A program made the translations under genes and the position numbers. A stretch of 44,869 nucleotides of DNA, from NCBI RefSeq assembly GCF_041583835.1, contig NZ_JBFHFC010000021.1, positions 1-44,869 of the forward strand, in the 5' to 3' direction. Positions 16,755 to 24,948 of this stretch are shown here, piece after piece (within the stretch, counting starts at the first letter, position 1; every line of letters starts with the position of its first letter). Below the pieces are notes generated by a model, which searched no databases, was not told the DNA's origin, and saw only the letters and a list, made by a program, of their open reading frames with translations. The stretch comes from Thiomicrorhabdus sp041583835. GTDB taxonomy: Bacteria; Pseudomonadota; Gammaproteobacteria; Thiomicrospirales; Thiomicrospiraceae.

Positions 16755-18154
16755 GATTGGTTTCCTTGCATTGGCTCAGAAGAGGCGTTCTCAGGTTGGG
16801 TCATCGGTTCCGCATTTCCGGCGGCAGAAAACACCTCTTTACCCATTAAATAATCCAGTTTGGCCCATAGAAGCGCTTGTTTAAACTTCCAGGCGACTTG
16901 TTCGTAGTTGGCTTCGGAAAGACGTACCATCGAATCGCCCAAATCGGTTGCGGTTTCGTTTTCATACAAGGCACGGCTGTAATCCAAGTACAGGTCGGCA
17001 TAATCGCCGAAAATTTGGTTCTGGTTCTTTTCCGCTTGCAACATTTTCAACTGAAAATACAGATCCGCCACTTCGTCACGCAAATTCTGTTCAAGCAAGC
17101 GCAGCTTTGCCTGTACCGCTTGAATATCCGCTTTTGCCTCACTGACCTTGGCCGAAATCAGACCGCCGTCGTACAACGGCATATCCAACATGATGCCGAT
17201 ATTCCAGTTACCTTCGCGAATCTCGGGATAACTGGACAATTTACCCGCCCAGGCGTCTAAACTGATATGAGGTTTGTTTCCGGCTTGTTGGCTTTGCAAC
17301 GTCAATTGTGCTGCCTGCAACTGCTGTTTAAGCGCATTCACCTGAGTGTTTTGCTCTAACGCCTGCTGCTGCAGTTCTTCCAATTTTGTGTCGTCCGCTT
17401 TACGTTTGGCGTAGTCTTCCAATTTGGGAAACGTTAGTTCGTCCGGACGTGCTTCCGGTTGCCCCAAAAGATTGGCTAATTCAATACGGGTTTTTAATTG
17501 ATTGAATTCGGCACGCTTACGTTTAACCAAGATTTTTTCGTAATCGTTTTCGATCTTCAGATAATCGACGTCCGAAATGCGTTTGAGTTCCAGGCGGTCT
17601 TTGGCTTTATCCAGCGCCACATACGCAACCGCCATATCTTCGTTATCGATCCGGTACTGAAAATCCGCCAACAACACATTGAAAAATCCCTGCATCAACT
17701 GCAACTTAAGCTGTTGTTCGGCATCCGTATAAAGAATATTTTCAGCATCCGAACGGGCCTTGAGCGCGTCGGTCAAATTCTGGTTGCGATCAAAATCATA
17801 CAACGTCTGATTGGCGTGAATAGCGGCTAAATGAAAATCTTCGGTTTTCTCGGCATAGTCTCTCCACGCCAATCGACCGACTAGATTTAACTGTAAACCG
17901 TCTTTGGAATCCTGAGATTCCATTTGGGATTGCAACTTATTCAGCTTCGCTTGCTGAAGACTCATTTGAGGCAGTTCCGCAACCGGTGTCGACAAGACAT
18001 AATCCAACGTCAGCGGATTCGGTAATTCGGCCTGAGCGGAAGTGCCGAAACACAGTGCCAACGCCAAACCGATCCGACGCAAACCGCTTTTGGCCGGCAC
18101 CACGGATAATCCGGAGAAGGTCTGTTTAGTCACGGTTCGCTCGCTTCTGTTCAC
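16751..18154 (-). CDS. TolC-family outer-membrane efflux protein
   Basis: This is about 467 aa from a GTG at 18154, which overlaps the end of the preceding gene by 29 bases. A second GTG at 18133 would shorten the overlap to 8 bases and still leave a full signal peptide (LRRIGLALALCFGTSAQA, then ELPNP). Two OEP-type repeats with long coiled coils follow (about 75-240 and 265-435), with YDFDRNQNLTDALKARSDAENILY and YDGGLISAKVSEAKADIQAVQAKL as paired family motifs. It should form the outer-membrane channel for the adjoining adaptor. The tail after about residue 445 is polar and Ser/Gln-rich. Confidence 0.88.
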   Translation of the reverse strand: MNRSERTVTKQTFSGLSVVPAKSGLRRIGLALALCFGTSAQAELPNPLTLDYVLSTPVAELPQMSLQQAKLNKLQSQMESQDSKDGLQLNLVGRLAWRDYAEKTEDFHLAAIHANQTLYDFDRNQNLTDALKARSDAENILYTDAEQQLKLQLMQGFFNVLLADFQYRIDNEDMAVAYVALDKAKDRLELKRISDVDYLKIENDYEKILVKRKRAEFNQLKTRIELANLLGQPEARPDELTFPKLEDYAKRKADDTKLEELQQQALEQNTQVNALKQQLQAAQLTLQSQQAGNKPHISLDAWAGKLSSYPEIREGNWNIGIMLDMPLYDGGLISAKVSEAKADIQAVQAKLRLLEQNLRDEVADLYFQLKMLQAEKNQNQIFGDYADLYLDYSRALYENETATDLGDSMVRLSEANYEQVAWKFKQALLWAKLDYLMGKEVFSAAGNAEPMTQPENASSEPMQGNQS

Positions 18155-18653
18155 GTTTGTATTTAGTAAACGGCATCTCTTTATAAGCGCCGCTAATCAC
18201 GTATTCGGCCAACCACTTGAATTCTTCTTTGGTGCGGGTCGGACCGGTATATTTCAGAATCGGCTTGCCTTCCAGATCGAAAATCATCATCACCGGCGTA
18301 GCTCGAACGCGGTATTTCTTTTCCGACATATGCTGTGAAGTCGACACGGTGCCGTCAAAATCGGTAACTTCGTTACTGCCTTCGATATCGACCTTAAAGG
18401 TTAAAAAGTTTTCTTTAAACAGTTTAATCACATCCGGCTCGGTCATGATGGTCGTTTTCATGCGGTGACAAAACGGACACTCGTCCATTTCAAAAAACAT
18501 AAAAATACCTTTTTTACCCGCTTCCTTGGCAACCTCCAACTCTTCCTTATAATTCCCGAAAGACTCGTCAAAGAAGTTACTCTCTTTCGCCCAACTAGGC
18601 GAACTTAGCATCCAAACACTTAACGCTAAAGCGGTTAAAATCCTTTTTTTCAT
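18126..18653 (-). CDS. Exported thioredoxin-fold protein with CPFC motif
   Basis: I placed the start at the ATG at 18653, because GAGGA lies 8 bases upstream and the signal peptide then begins MKKRILTALALSVWMLSSPSWA. The 175-aa product has the redox motif CPFC at 59-62 (FFEMDECPFCHRMKTTIM) and a cis-Pro segment RVRATPVMMIFDLEGKPI. That resembles SoxW-like/thioredoxin_7-type proteins rather than classical WCGPC thioredoxin. It acts in the periplasm, probably as a reductant or isomerase for a specific client. It lies between a TlpA-like protein and a TolC-family protein in one operon. Confidence 0.88.
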   Translation of the reverse strand: MKKRILTALALSVWMLSSPSWAKESNFFDESFGNYKEELEVAKEAGKKGIFMFFEMDECPFCHRMKTTIMTEPDVIKLFKENFLTFKVDIEGSNEVTDFDGTVSTSQHMSEKKYRVRATPVMMIFDLEGKPILKYTGPTRTKEEFKWLAEYVISGAYKEMPFTKYKREQKRANRD

Positions 18654-18716
18654 TTTTATTATCCTCATGCTGGTTTTTCACCTAAAGGCATTGGCCCTTT
18701 CCGAAAATTCGACCGA

Positions 18717-19259
18717 CTATTTTTTCGTCATCTCACCGAAACGCTGAATAAATTCTTCCAGCATTTTCTGATCGACCATCCCGGTTCTTGCAGCAACCAC
18801 CGTACCGTCCGGTGCAACCATATAAGTGGTCGGCAACCCTTGCAACTTGCCTAACGGCGAAGTTCTGCCGTCGATTTTCTGTTTGAAACGCACAATGTCA
18901 TAGTTGATCATCTGAGATTCGGCAAACGCCTTGACCTTGGCTGGATCGTTATCTTCATAATTCACTCCGATGACGATAGCATCCTTGTCCTTATGTGCCT
19001 CATGAAACATGACCAAATCCGGAATTTCCACCAAACACGGCGGACACCAAGTTGCCCATAAATTCACGATAACCCACTTTCCTTTATAGTCGGAAAGCTG
19101 TGAAGGCTTGCCGTCCAAATCGACGAATTCGATCGGTTTGCCAGGAGGTTCCGCAAACGCGCTGGAAGCGATGCTTAACAAACTGGCTGCCGCGGCAACC
19201 CGCAGAAATTTCTTCAATGTCAAAATCTGATTACTCATGTTTAAAAAACGTGATTTCAT
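18717..19259 (-). CDS. TlpA/ResA-like periplasmic thioredoxin
   Basis: This 180-aa protein starts at an ATG at 19259 with AAAGGA 6 bases upstream. Signal peptide/anchor: about residues 15-36 (FLRVAAAASLLSIASSAFA). The AhpC/TSA-type thioredoxin fold carries WATWCPPC with Cys72 and Cys75, and the cis-Pro region QGLPTTYMVAPDGTVV. TlpA/ResA proteins reduce periplasmic disulphides, often for cytochrome c maturation or copper-centre assembly. It heads the leftward operon of CPFC protein, TolC-family channel and adaptor. No DsbD-type electron donor is in the window. Confidence 0.92.
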   Translation of the reverse strand: MKSRFLNMSNQILTLKKFLRVAAAASLLSIASSAFAEPPGKPIEFVDLDGKPSQLSDYKGKWVIVNLWATWCPPCLVEIPDLVMFHEAHKDKDAIVIGVNYEDNDPAKVKAFAESQMINYDIVRFKQKIDGRTSPLGKLQGLPTTYMVAPDGTVVAARTGMVDQKMLEEFIQRFGEMTKK

Positions 19260-19372
19260 TCAAAATCCTTTTAATAATTCTTGATAGTTGAACGGCCTTT
19301 TAGACAAGTCCGTTCCACTTTAAATACCCGATTCAGGTAGGTTAAAAACAGATTTAAAACTTAATTATTTGG

Positions 19373-20080
19373 TTAGGCATGTCCCAAGACCTTTTTCACA
19401 AAAGGCAAGGTCAAGCGGCGTTTCTCGACCAACGTCGCCTGCTCCAACATTTTCAATACCGCCAACAATTCCTGAAGATCATTCGAGAATTGCTTGATCA
19501 AATAGTTTCCGACTTCAACCGGAAGCTCGAAGCCGAGACGTTTGGCGTGACGTTGCAATGCCATAATGACTTCTTCTTTTTCATGCAAGGCCGAAAGTTT
19601 AATCGGCAATACATTCATCAGTGCTTTGGTCAATTCAGGCGTTACCAGCGACCAATCGACCACCGAATGTTCTCCGGCCAAGATCACATTGTGTCCCTGC
19701 ACGCTCGACTTGGTCAGCAAATTCGCCAGCGCCTGCTCCCATTTAGGATTGCCGATAATATGTTCCATGTCGTCCAAACAAACCAACGGCGTTTGCTCAA
19801 GTCCGATCAACACATCGGGAATCAACGGCAAACCGGCATCGTTCATCGGTAAGTACACACTGGCCTGCCCCTTTTCAGTGACGTAACGACAAGCCGCCTG
19901 CAATAAATGCGTTTTACCCGCGCCGCTTTCCGCATACAGATAAAAGGCGTTACCTTTCGGCTGTTTAAGCGCCGATTGCAACGAATTCAAAGCAACCGCC
20001 AAAGACTCCTGCTCGGTGACAAAAGTCTCAAAACAGGCATCATCCCGTAGACCAATTTTCAAAGGCATCTGTACAAACAC
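19373..20080 (-). CDS. hda: DnaA regulatory inactivator Hda
   Basis: This 235-aa AAA+ protein, related to DnaA domain III, has a P-loop AESGAGKTHLLQAA near 49, Walker B LVCLDDMEHI near 98, and RHAKRLGFELPVEVGNYLIKQF near 193, which matches E. coli Hda (RGFELPEDVG). I accept the GTG at 20080: it has GAGAGGGG 6 bases upstream and yields MFVQMPLKI, which contains the beta-clamp-binding motif (QMPLKI, residues 4-9). Starting at the later ATG would remove the key Gln. Clamp-bound Hda triggers ATP hydrolysis on DnaA to prevent re-initiation. It abuts the DUF2066 gene, a common gammaproteobacterial pairing. Confidence 0.93.
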   Translation of the reverse strand: MFVQMPLKIGLRDDACFETFVTEQESLAVALNSLQSALKQPKGNAFYLYAESGAGKTHLLQAACRYVTEKGQASVYLPMNDAGLPLIPDVLIGLEQTPLVCLDDMEHIIGNPKWEQALANLLTKSSVQGHNVILAGEHSVVDWSLVTPELTKALMNVLPIKLSALHEKEEVIMALQRHAKRLGFELPVEVGNYLIKQFSNDLQELLAVLKMLEQATLVEKRRLTLPFVKKVLGHA

Positions 20081-21232
20081 TTATTGCCCCTCTCGTAAAT
20101 TGGCTTCATATTCTTTTGATAAATCAATTAATTGCGTTTCCGGCCTCTGCGCCAGTCCCTGCAATTTCATTTCCACTTTTCCGGTAAGTCCGCTTTCGGA
20201 CTCTAAAGTGCTGCCGTCGATCCGCTGAAAGATTTGCAACACATCATCATAGCGCCCTTGGTAAACGACTTCAAATTCTGCACGGCTGCCTTTAATTTCC
20301 TGTAAAAACACCTTATGAATCGCCGGCTTCTGTGCATTTAAATAATTTTCTACGTCGACCAACTGCTGAGCATCGGCGACCTGGTTTATACCAAGCGTTG
20401 CCAGCCCCACCATACTGGCACTTTGACGGTATTCGTAAGAGTAACTCGCCATCATGCGGTCGAACATGGCATTCATCAACGGCTGAACACGGTCACCCTG
20501 ACTGTTTCCGCTCAGAAATTCAGCACCGTTTCGATCGTAAACCCGCCAAACCAATTCGTAATTGCGGTTAGGAAGAACACTCAATTCAAACAACAATAAA
20601 TACTGACTGGCAAATTGGCTTAAACGCTGCTGAACTTGTTGTTCGGAGACACGTCCTGCTTGGGGATAAAGCCAATCGGCTGTAGACGGGAATAATAAAG
20701 GCAACGCCAACAAACGTGGGTAACCTCGAAATTCGATATCTGGACGATAACTCAAAGCCTCGGGATTCAGTTTTAAAGAGGAACCGGCTTCGCGCAGCGT
20801 CCCCAAAACCAGCGTCATCGGACGTTCCGAGCTCGGCCAAACTAAAATACTGCTACGCTGAAATTTTTCCAACAAACGCTGGCGGTCGAATTCCAATACC
20901 AGATTTTGACCGATGACCACCCCTTCCTCTTTGCGCGGTGCAAAATGGTAACTGCTCAACCAGGCTTTGGCCTGACCGATCAAATCGCGGCCGACGTCGG
21001 CCTGTAAAATCCCGCCGTCTCCCGTCACTCGAACCAAAAGGTCTCGCATACCTTGACGAATCTTAGTGTCTAGATTGGGAGTTTCGACGACATTACCCGA
21101 CGCATCGATCTCAGGATCGAAGGATTCAATAATGGTAAATAACTCCGACGTTCCGTTACTCTCTTCATTTGCCTGAACTGTACTTAAAGCATTAAATGCG
21201 ACAATTAACGCGATTAGAATAAAACTTCTCAT
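20081..21232 (-). CDS. DUF2066 family exported protein
   Basis: This 383-aa protein has a signal peptide (MRSFILIALIVAFNALSTVQA, then NE). The family region covers about 40-250: RDLLVRVTGDGGI, FAPRKEEGVVIGQNLVLEFDRQRLLEKF, SSILVWPSSERPMTLVLGTL. It should be periplasmic or outer-membrane associated; no function is established. It is directly upstream of hda (the hda GTG abuts its stop) and divergent from purM. This purM/DUF2066/hda neighbourhood is shared by pseudomonads and others, so the location is ancestral and not evidence of a replication role. Confidence 0.88.
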   Translation of the reverse strand: MRSFILIALIVAFNALSTVQANEESNGTSELFTIIESFDPEIDASGNVVETPNLDTKIRQGMRDLLVRVTGDGGILQADVGRDLIGQAKAWLSSYHFAPRKEEGVVIGQNLVLEFDRQRLLEKFQRSSILVWPSSERPMTLVLGTLREAGSSLKLNPEALSYRPDIEFRGYPRLLALPLLFPSTADWLYPQAGRVSEQQVQQRLSQFASQYLLLFELSVLPNRNYELVWRVYDRNGAEFLSGNSQGDRVQPLMNAMFDRMMASYSYEYRQSASMVGLATLGINQVADAQQLVDVENYLNAQKPAIHKVFLQEIKGSRAEFEVVYQGRYDDVLQIFQRIDGSTLESESGLTGKVEMKLQGLAQRPETQLIDLSKEYEANLREGQ

Positions 21233-21284
21233 ATCTGACTCTTAAATTTTCGTTACAATATCATAATATTTTTTGTGTACTCAG

Positions 21285-21307
21285 TAGAGACTTTTATAGA
21301 GACTTTT
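21285..21307. repeat. Tandem TAGAGACTTTT pair upstream of purM
   Basis: TAGAGACTTTT occurs at 21285-21295 and again at 21297-21307, a 12-base period, in the 171-base divergent region between the DUF2066 gene and purM. It may be a regulator site or a chance duplication. No PurR-like palindrome was seen. Confidence 0.35.
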
Positions 21308-21403
21308 GCAAAGGCCCCGCCCCGCATCCAAATGGCTCCGTAACAAGCATACCGAGGCGCTTCGCATTAACAAAGCCTTTTAATTGGAAATTAGAAAAAC
21401 GCT

Positions 21404-22453
21404 ATGACTTCAAACAACCAATCGATCAGCTATAAAGATGCCGGTGTCGACATCGATGCAGGAAACGCGTTAGTCGACGCGATCAAACCCATTGCCAAAG
21501 CAACGGCGCGCCCTGAAGTATCCGCTTCTCTAGGCGGGTTTGGAGCCCTATTTGAACTGCCAATGGATAAATATAAAAATCCGGTATTGGTTTCCGGAAC
21601 CGATGGTGTCGGTACCAAACTGCGTCTTGCAATCGACAGCGGCAAACACGATCAGGTCGGAATCGACTTGGTCGCCATGTGTGTTAACGACCTGATCGTA
21701 CAAGGTGCGGAGCCTTTATTCTTCCTCGACTATTATGCGACCGGCCACTTGGACGTTGCCGTTGCTACGGACGTCGTCAAAGGAATCGGCGAAGGCTGTT
21801 TGCAGTCAGGCTGTGCGTTGATCGGTGGTGAAACGGCTGAAATGCCTGGCATGTACCCTAAAGGCGACTACGACCTTGCCGGTTTCTGTGTCGGAATTGT
21901 CGAAAAAGCGGATTTGATTGACGGCACCAAAGTAAAAGCCGGTGACATCATGCTTGGTTTGGCTTCCAGCGGCCCACACTCTAACGGTTACTCGTTGATT
22001 CGTAAAATCATCGAAGTTTCCGGAGTTGACCTGCAAAAAGACATCGACGGACAACCGTTGATCGATGCCTTAATGGCACCGACCAAAATCTATGTTAAAT
22101 CCCTATTGGAATTAATGAAGTCGGTTGAAGTTCATGCGGTATCTCATATTACCGGTGGCGGTCTATTGGAGAACCTTCCTCGCGTCATGCCTGAAAACAC
22201 CATGGCTAAGATCGACACTAACAGCTGGCAGCGTCCTGCAGTATTCGACTGGCTGGAAGAAGCCGGTAACGTCGAGTATGAAGAGATGCACCGTACGTTC
22301 AACTGCGGTATCGGTCTGGTCATCGTGGTTGACCAAAACGATCAGCAGAAAGCGATTGACGCCTTAACCCAAATGGGTGAAACCGTTTCCGTCATCGGGC
22401 AAATCGAAGCTTCGGATCAAGCGGAACCAAGCGTTTCCCTATTTAAGGGTTAA
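21404..22453 (+). CDS. purM: Phosphoribosylformylglycinamidine cyclo-ligase (AIR synthetase)
   Basis: This 349-aa protein is the usual length for PurM, the ATP-dependent enzyme forming aminoimidazole ribotide in de novo purine synthesis. It begins with the family ISYKDAGVDIDAGNALVDAIK motif. It has GGFGALFELPMDKYKNPVLVSGTDGVGTKLRLA (substrate/ATP site, about 44-76), VAMCVNDLIVQGAEPLFFLDYYA and GGETAEMPGMY. The C-terminal HITGGGLLENLPRVMP is standard. It is followed at about 110 bases by purN, the enzyme two steps earlier, with a hairpin between them. Confidence 0.98.
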   Translation: MTSNNQSISYKDAGVDIDAGNALVDAIKPIAKATARPEVSASLGGFGALFELPMDKYKNPVLVSGTDGVGTKLRLAIDSGKHDQVGIDLVAMCVNDLIVQGAEPLFFLDYYATGHLDVAVATDVVKGIGEGCLQSGCALIGGETAEMPGMYPKGDYDLAGFCVGIVEKADLIDGTKVKAGDIMLGLASSGPHSNGYSLIRKIIEVSGVDLQKDIDGQPLIDALMAPTKIYVKSLLELMKSVEVHAVSHITGGGLLENLPRVMPENTMAKIDTNSWQRPAVFDWLEEAGNVEYEEMHRTFNCGIGLVIVVDQNDQQKAIDALTQMGETVSVIGQIEASDQAEPSVSLFKG

Positions 22454-22461
22454 AAAACCGA

Positions 22462-22488
22462 CGGCTGGCAACACATAATTGCCAGCCG
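22462..22488. terminator. Hairpin between purM and purN
   Basis: CGGCTGGCAA - CACATAA - TTGCCAGCCG is a perfect 10-bp stem starting 8 bases after the purM stop. There is no U-tract, so it may be an attenuating or stabilising structure within a purM-purN transcript rather than a full terminator. Confidence 0.5.
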
Positions 22489-22561
22489 ACTATCCGGTCT
22501 CTAAAATCTCGATACAACTCCGTTAGAGGCCTTTTTAACGACCACTCGAACAAATCGACCT

Positions 22562-23236
22562 ATGAAACAACCTTTGCGTATTGCCGTTCTTATCTCAGGA
22601 AGCGGTTCCAACCTTCAAGCGATAATCGAGCATCAGCAACATCATCCCGATCTCTACGAAATTGTTTTGGTTTTATCCAACAAGGCTGACGCCTATGGTT
22701 TAGTGCGGGCGCAAACCGCCAACATCGAACATTTGGCGATTGACCATCGCAACTATCCGGACCGTGCCGCATTCGATGCCGAATTAAAAAAACAGATTGA
22801 CGCTAAACAGGTCGATTTAGTGGTGCTTGCAGGTTTCATGCGCATCCTGACCGACGGTTTCACCGAGCACTACCTTGGTAGAATGCTCAATATTCATCCC
22901 TCTTTATTACCTAAATATCCAGGCCTGAATACGCACCAAAAAGCCATTGATGCCGGAGACGCCCAACACGGTTTGAGTGTCCATTTCGTGACTCCGGAAC
23001 TCGACGGCGGCCCGGTCATTCTGCAATCAGCCGTGGATATCGTTCCAGAGGATGATGCAGAAAGCCTCAGGGAAAAAATTCATCGTCAGGAACATATCGC
23101 TTACCCTCTTGTGGTTCAATGGTTCGCGGAAGGCAAGTTGAAATATGAAAATGGGCAGGCCTGGTATAATCACAGTCCTCTGCTTCAACCACTGCAACTC
23201 GAGTCGATGCAAATCGCGGAACCGGCAGTGAACTGA
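22562..23236 (+). CDS. purN: Phosphoribosylglycinamide formyltransferase 1
   Basis: This 224-aa protein transfers a formyl group from 10-formyl-THF to GAR. N-terminal RIAVLISGSGSNLQAIIEH is the phosphate-binding motif. The catalytic region is MLNIHPSLLPKYPGLNTHQKAI with the conserved Asn-His pair, then HFVTPELDGGPVILQ with the conserved Asp. It runs about 10 residues longer than E. coli PurN at the C-terminus (LLQPLQLESMQIAEPAVN). It lies downstream of purM in the same direction and 46 bases before the DUF3108 gene. Confidence 0.97.
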   Translation: MKQPLRIAVLISGSGSNLQAIIEHQQHHPDLYEIVLVLSNKADAYGLVRAQTANIEHLAIDHRNYPDRAAFDAELKKQIDAKQVDLVVLAGFMRILTDGFTEHYLGRMLNIHPSLLPKYPGLNTHQKAIDAGDAQHGLSVHFVTPELDGGPVILQSAVDIVPEDDAESLREKIHRQEHIAYPLVVQWFAEGKLKYENGQAWYNHSPLLQPLQLESMQIAEPAVN

Positions 23237-23282
23237 CGCAATGTTACGCCAAGCAACCTTCATTTAAGGGAGTCCGTGCCGC

Positions 23283-24065
23283 ATGTTCCACCCAACCTCA
23301 AACAGTCGATTCTCGAACTTCGTTTTGAATAAACATCGCTCTTTTTCGTTGTTCTCATTCTTTGCACTGACTTTACTCTTTGCAACCCATGCCGCTCATG
23401 CCGCTACGATTAAAACGTTTTCCGCCAAGTACGAAGTGCAGGCTTTTGATATCAAACTGGGTACTTCGGTACAAACCCTGGAATGCAATGGACAGGAGTG
23501 CACTCTGACCGCTAAGGCAAAACCCAGCGGTTTGGCCAGCATGTTCATTAACGAAGCCACCGAAGAAGTTATTCATCTCAAGCAGACCGACAACGAATTG
23601 ATTTGGCAGAGTTATCAAAAAACCACGCACACTAATTCCAAAACACCTGAAATACTGAAAACCGTTAAATTCGTTAAAACCGAAACCGATCCGGTTCAAG
23701 TGCATTATGTGGAAAAAGACCGCTTCTGGCCGCTGCATTCCAAACTATTCGATATGGTTTCAATGGCCTATGCATTACAGTACGCCAAACTCAACCAACA
23801 ACCTCTGAACAACTTCTATCTACAAGATACCGGAGCTCAGGATGCCGTCACGGTTGAACCTTACGGGGAAGCCGAAAATCTCGAATTAGCCGACCTGGAA
23901 ACCAGCGTGGAAAGCGAACAGTATCGTTTTGAGACCAGTAAGGCCAAAGTAAAAATATGGTTACTACCGAGATATGACTATTTTCCCGGACGCATTGACG
24001 TTTATAATATCGAATCTGAAAAAACTATTACCCTTATATTAGAAGAGCTTCCCAAACCACTATGA
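23283..24065 (+). CDS. DUF3108 family exported protein
   Basis: This 260-aa protein has a long N-region and then a signal sequence (SFSLFSFFALTLLFATHAAHA). The beta-rich mature part matches DUF3108: FSAKYEVQAFDIKLGTSVQTLECNGQECTLTAKAKPSGLASMF, then IWLLPRYDYFPGRIDVYN near the end. The family is periplasmic and of unknown function, and is often found next to purN in gammaproteobacteria. AAGGGAG lies about 10 bases before the ATG. Its stop overlaps the dcd start as ATGA, so dcd is translationally coupled to it. Confidence 0.88.
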   Translation: MFHPTSNSRFSNFVLNKHRSFSLFSFFALTLLFATHAAHAATIKTFSAKYEVQAFDIKLGTSVQTLECNGQECTLTAKAKPSGLASMFINEATEEVIHLKQTDNELIWQSYQKTTHTNSKTPEILKTVKFVKTETDPVQVHYVEKDRFWPLHSKLFDMVSMAYALQYAKLNQQPLNNFYLQDTGAQDAVTVEPYGEAENLELADLETSVESEQYRFETSKAKVKIWLLPRYDYFPGRIDVYNIESEKTITLILEELPKPL

Positions 24066-24679
24066 AATTAAGCGATCGCGACATTATCCAATACCTTAAA
24101 GTGGGCAAAATAACCATTGACCCGCAACCAACGCAAGACAAAATCAAAGGGATCAGTGTCGATTTACGTCTGGATAACCGCTTCCGCGTCTTCAATGACC
24201 ACACCGCCCCTTTCATTGACTTAAGCGGTCCGCGCGACGAAATGCAAGCGATTATGGACACTGTCATGGGCGAAGAGATTCTAATTCCCGAAGGCGATGC
24301 ATTCTTTTTGCATCCCGGCGAGTTGGCGTTGGCGGCAACGGCTGAATCGGTCACCATTCCCGATGACCTGGTCGGCTGGTTGGACGGACGTTCGAGCTTG
24401 GCGCGTTTGGGGTTGATGGTTCACGTAACCGCTCACCGTATCGATCCGGGCTGGCACGGTCAAATCGTACTTGAAATTTTCAATAGCGGTAAACTTCCTC
24501 TGGCTCTGCGTCCGGGCATGGACATCTGCGCCATCAATTTCGAGACGCTATCCAGCGCCGCTGTTAAACCCTACAATAAACGTGCTGATGCAAAATACCG
24601 CAATCAAAGCGGGCCGATCGCCAGCCGAATCAACCAAGATCAAAAAGACGACGCACAATTAGATTTGCTTGAAAGCTAA
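24062..24679 (+). CDS. dcd: dCTP deaminase
   Basis: This 205-aa protein, slightly longer than E. coli Dcd, deaminates dCTP to dUTP on the path to dTTP. It starts MKLSDRDIIQYLKVGKITIDP. The active-site block is GWLDGRSSLARLGLMVHVTAHRIDPGWHGQIVLEIFNSGKLPLALRPGM (about 108-156), with RSSLAR contacting triphosphate and the Glu of VLEIFN as catalytic base. C-terminal YNKRADAKYRNQSGP also matches. The ATG sits inside the DUF3108 stop. A perfect hairpin follows 16 bases after the stop. Confidence 0.96.
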   Translation: MKLSDRDIIQYLKVGKITIDPQPTQDKIKGISVDLRLDNRFRVFNDHTAPFIDLSGPRDEMQAIMDTVMGEEILIPEGDAFFLHPGELALAATAESVTIPDDLVGWLDGRSSLARLGLMVHVTAHRIDPGWHGQIVLEIFNSGKLPLALRPGMDICAINFETLSSAAVKPYNKRADAKYRNQSGPIASRINQDQKDDAQLDLLES

Positions 24680-24695
24680 GCCGTCGCCCCGATGG

Positions 24696-24725
24696 TCCTG
24701 CCGGCGATCAAACCGACCGGCAGGA
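24696..24725. terminator. Hairpin after dcd
   Basis: TCCTGCCGG (24696-24704) and CCGGCAGGA (24717-24725) form a perfect 9-bp stem around 12 bases. The core CCTGCCG is shared with the hairpin at 8012-8033. No U-tract follows, but a run of ten C begins 13 bases later. Confidence 0.55.
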
Positions 24726-24738
24726 TAGCTTTCAACTG

Positions 24739-24748
24739 CCCCCCCCCC
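24739..24748. repeat. Homopolymer of ten C
   Basis: A C10 tract is followed by pyrimidine-rich TCCTCT, in the 269-base gap between dcd and the gshB-like gene. Tracts of this length are prone to slippage; this one is intergenic and about 200 bases from the next start. Confidence 0.8.
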
Positions 24749-24948
24749 TCCTCTACACGAACAATTCCATCTTTCTTTTTGTATTTTTTCGCATTAGTTT
24801 GCGATTAATTGTCACGCTTTGCTTTACATTTTTACAAATTAACCGATAATTCGTCCTATCTTTACAGCCGTCTTGAACGGGTATCACATCACTCTTTGAA
24901 CACATACGCTGTTCACAATTTTTGGCCTCTTTACATAGGTAACGACTA

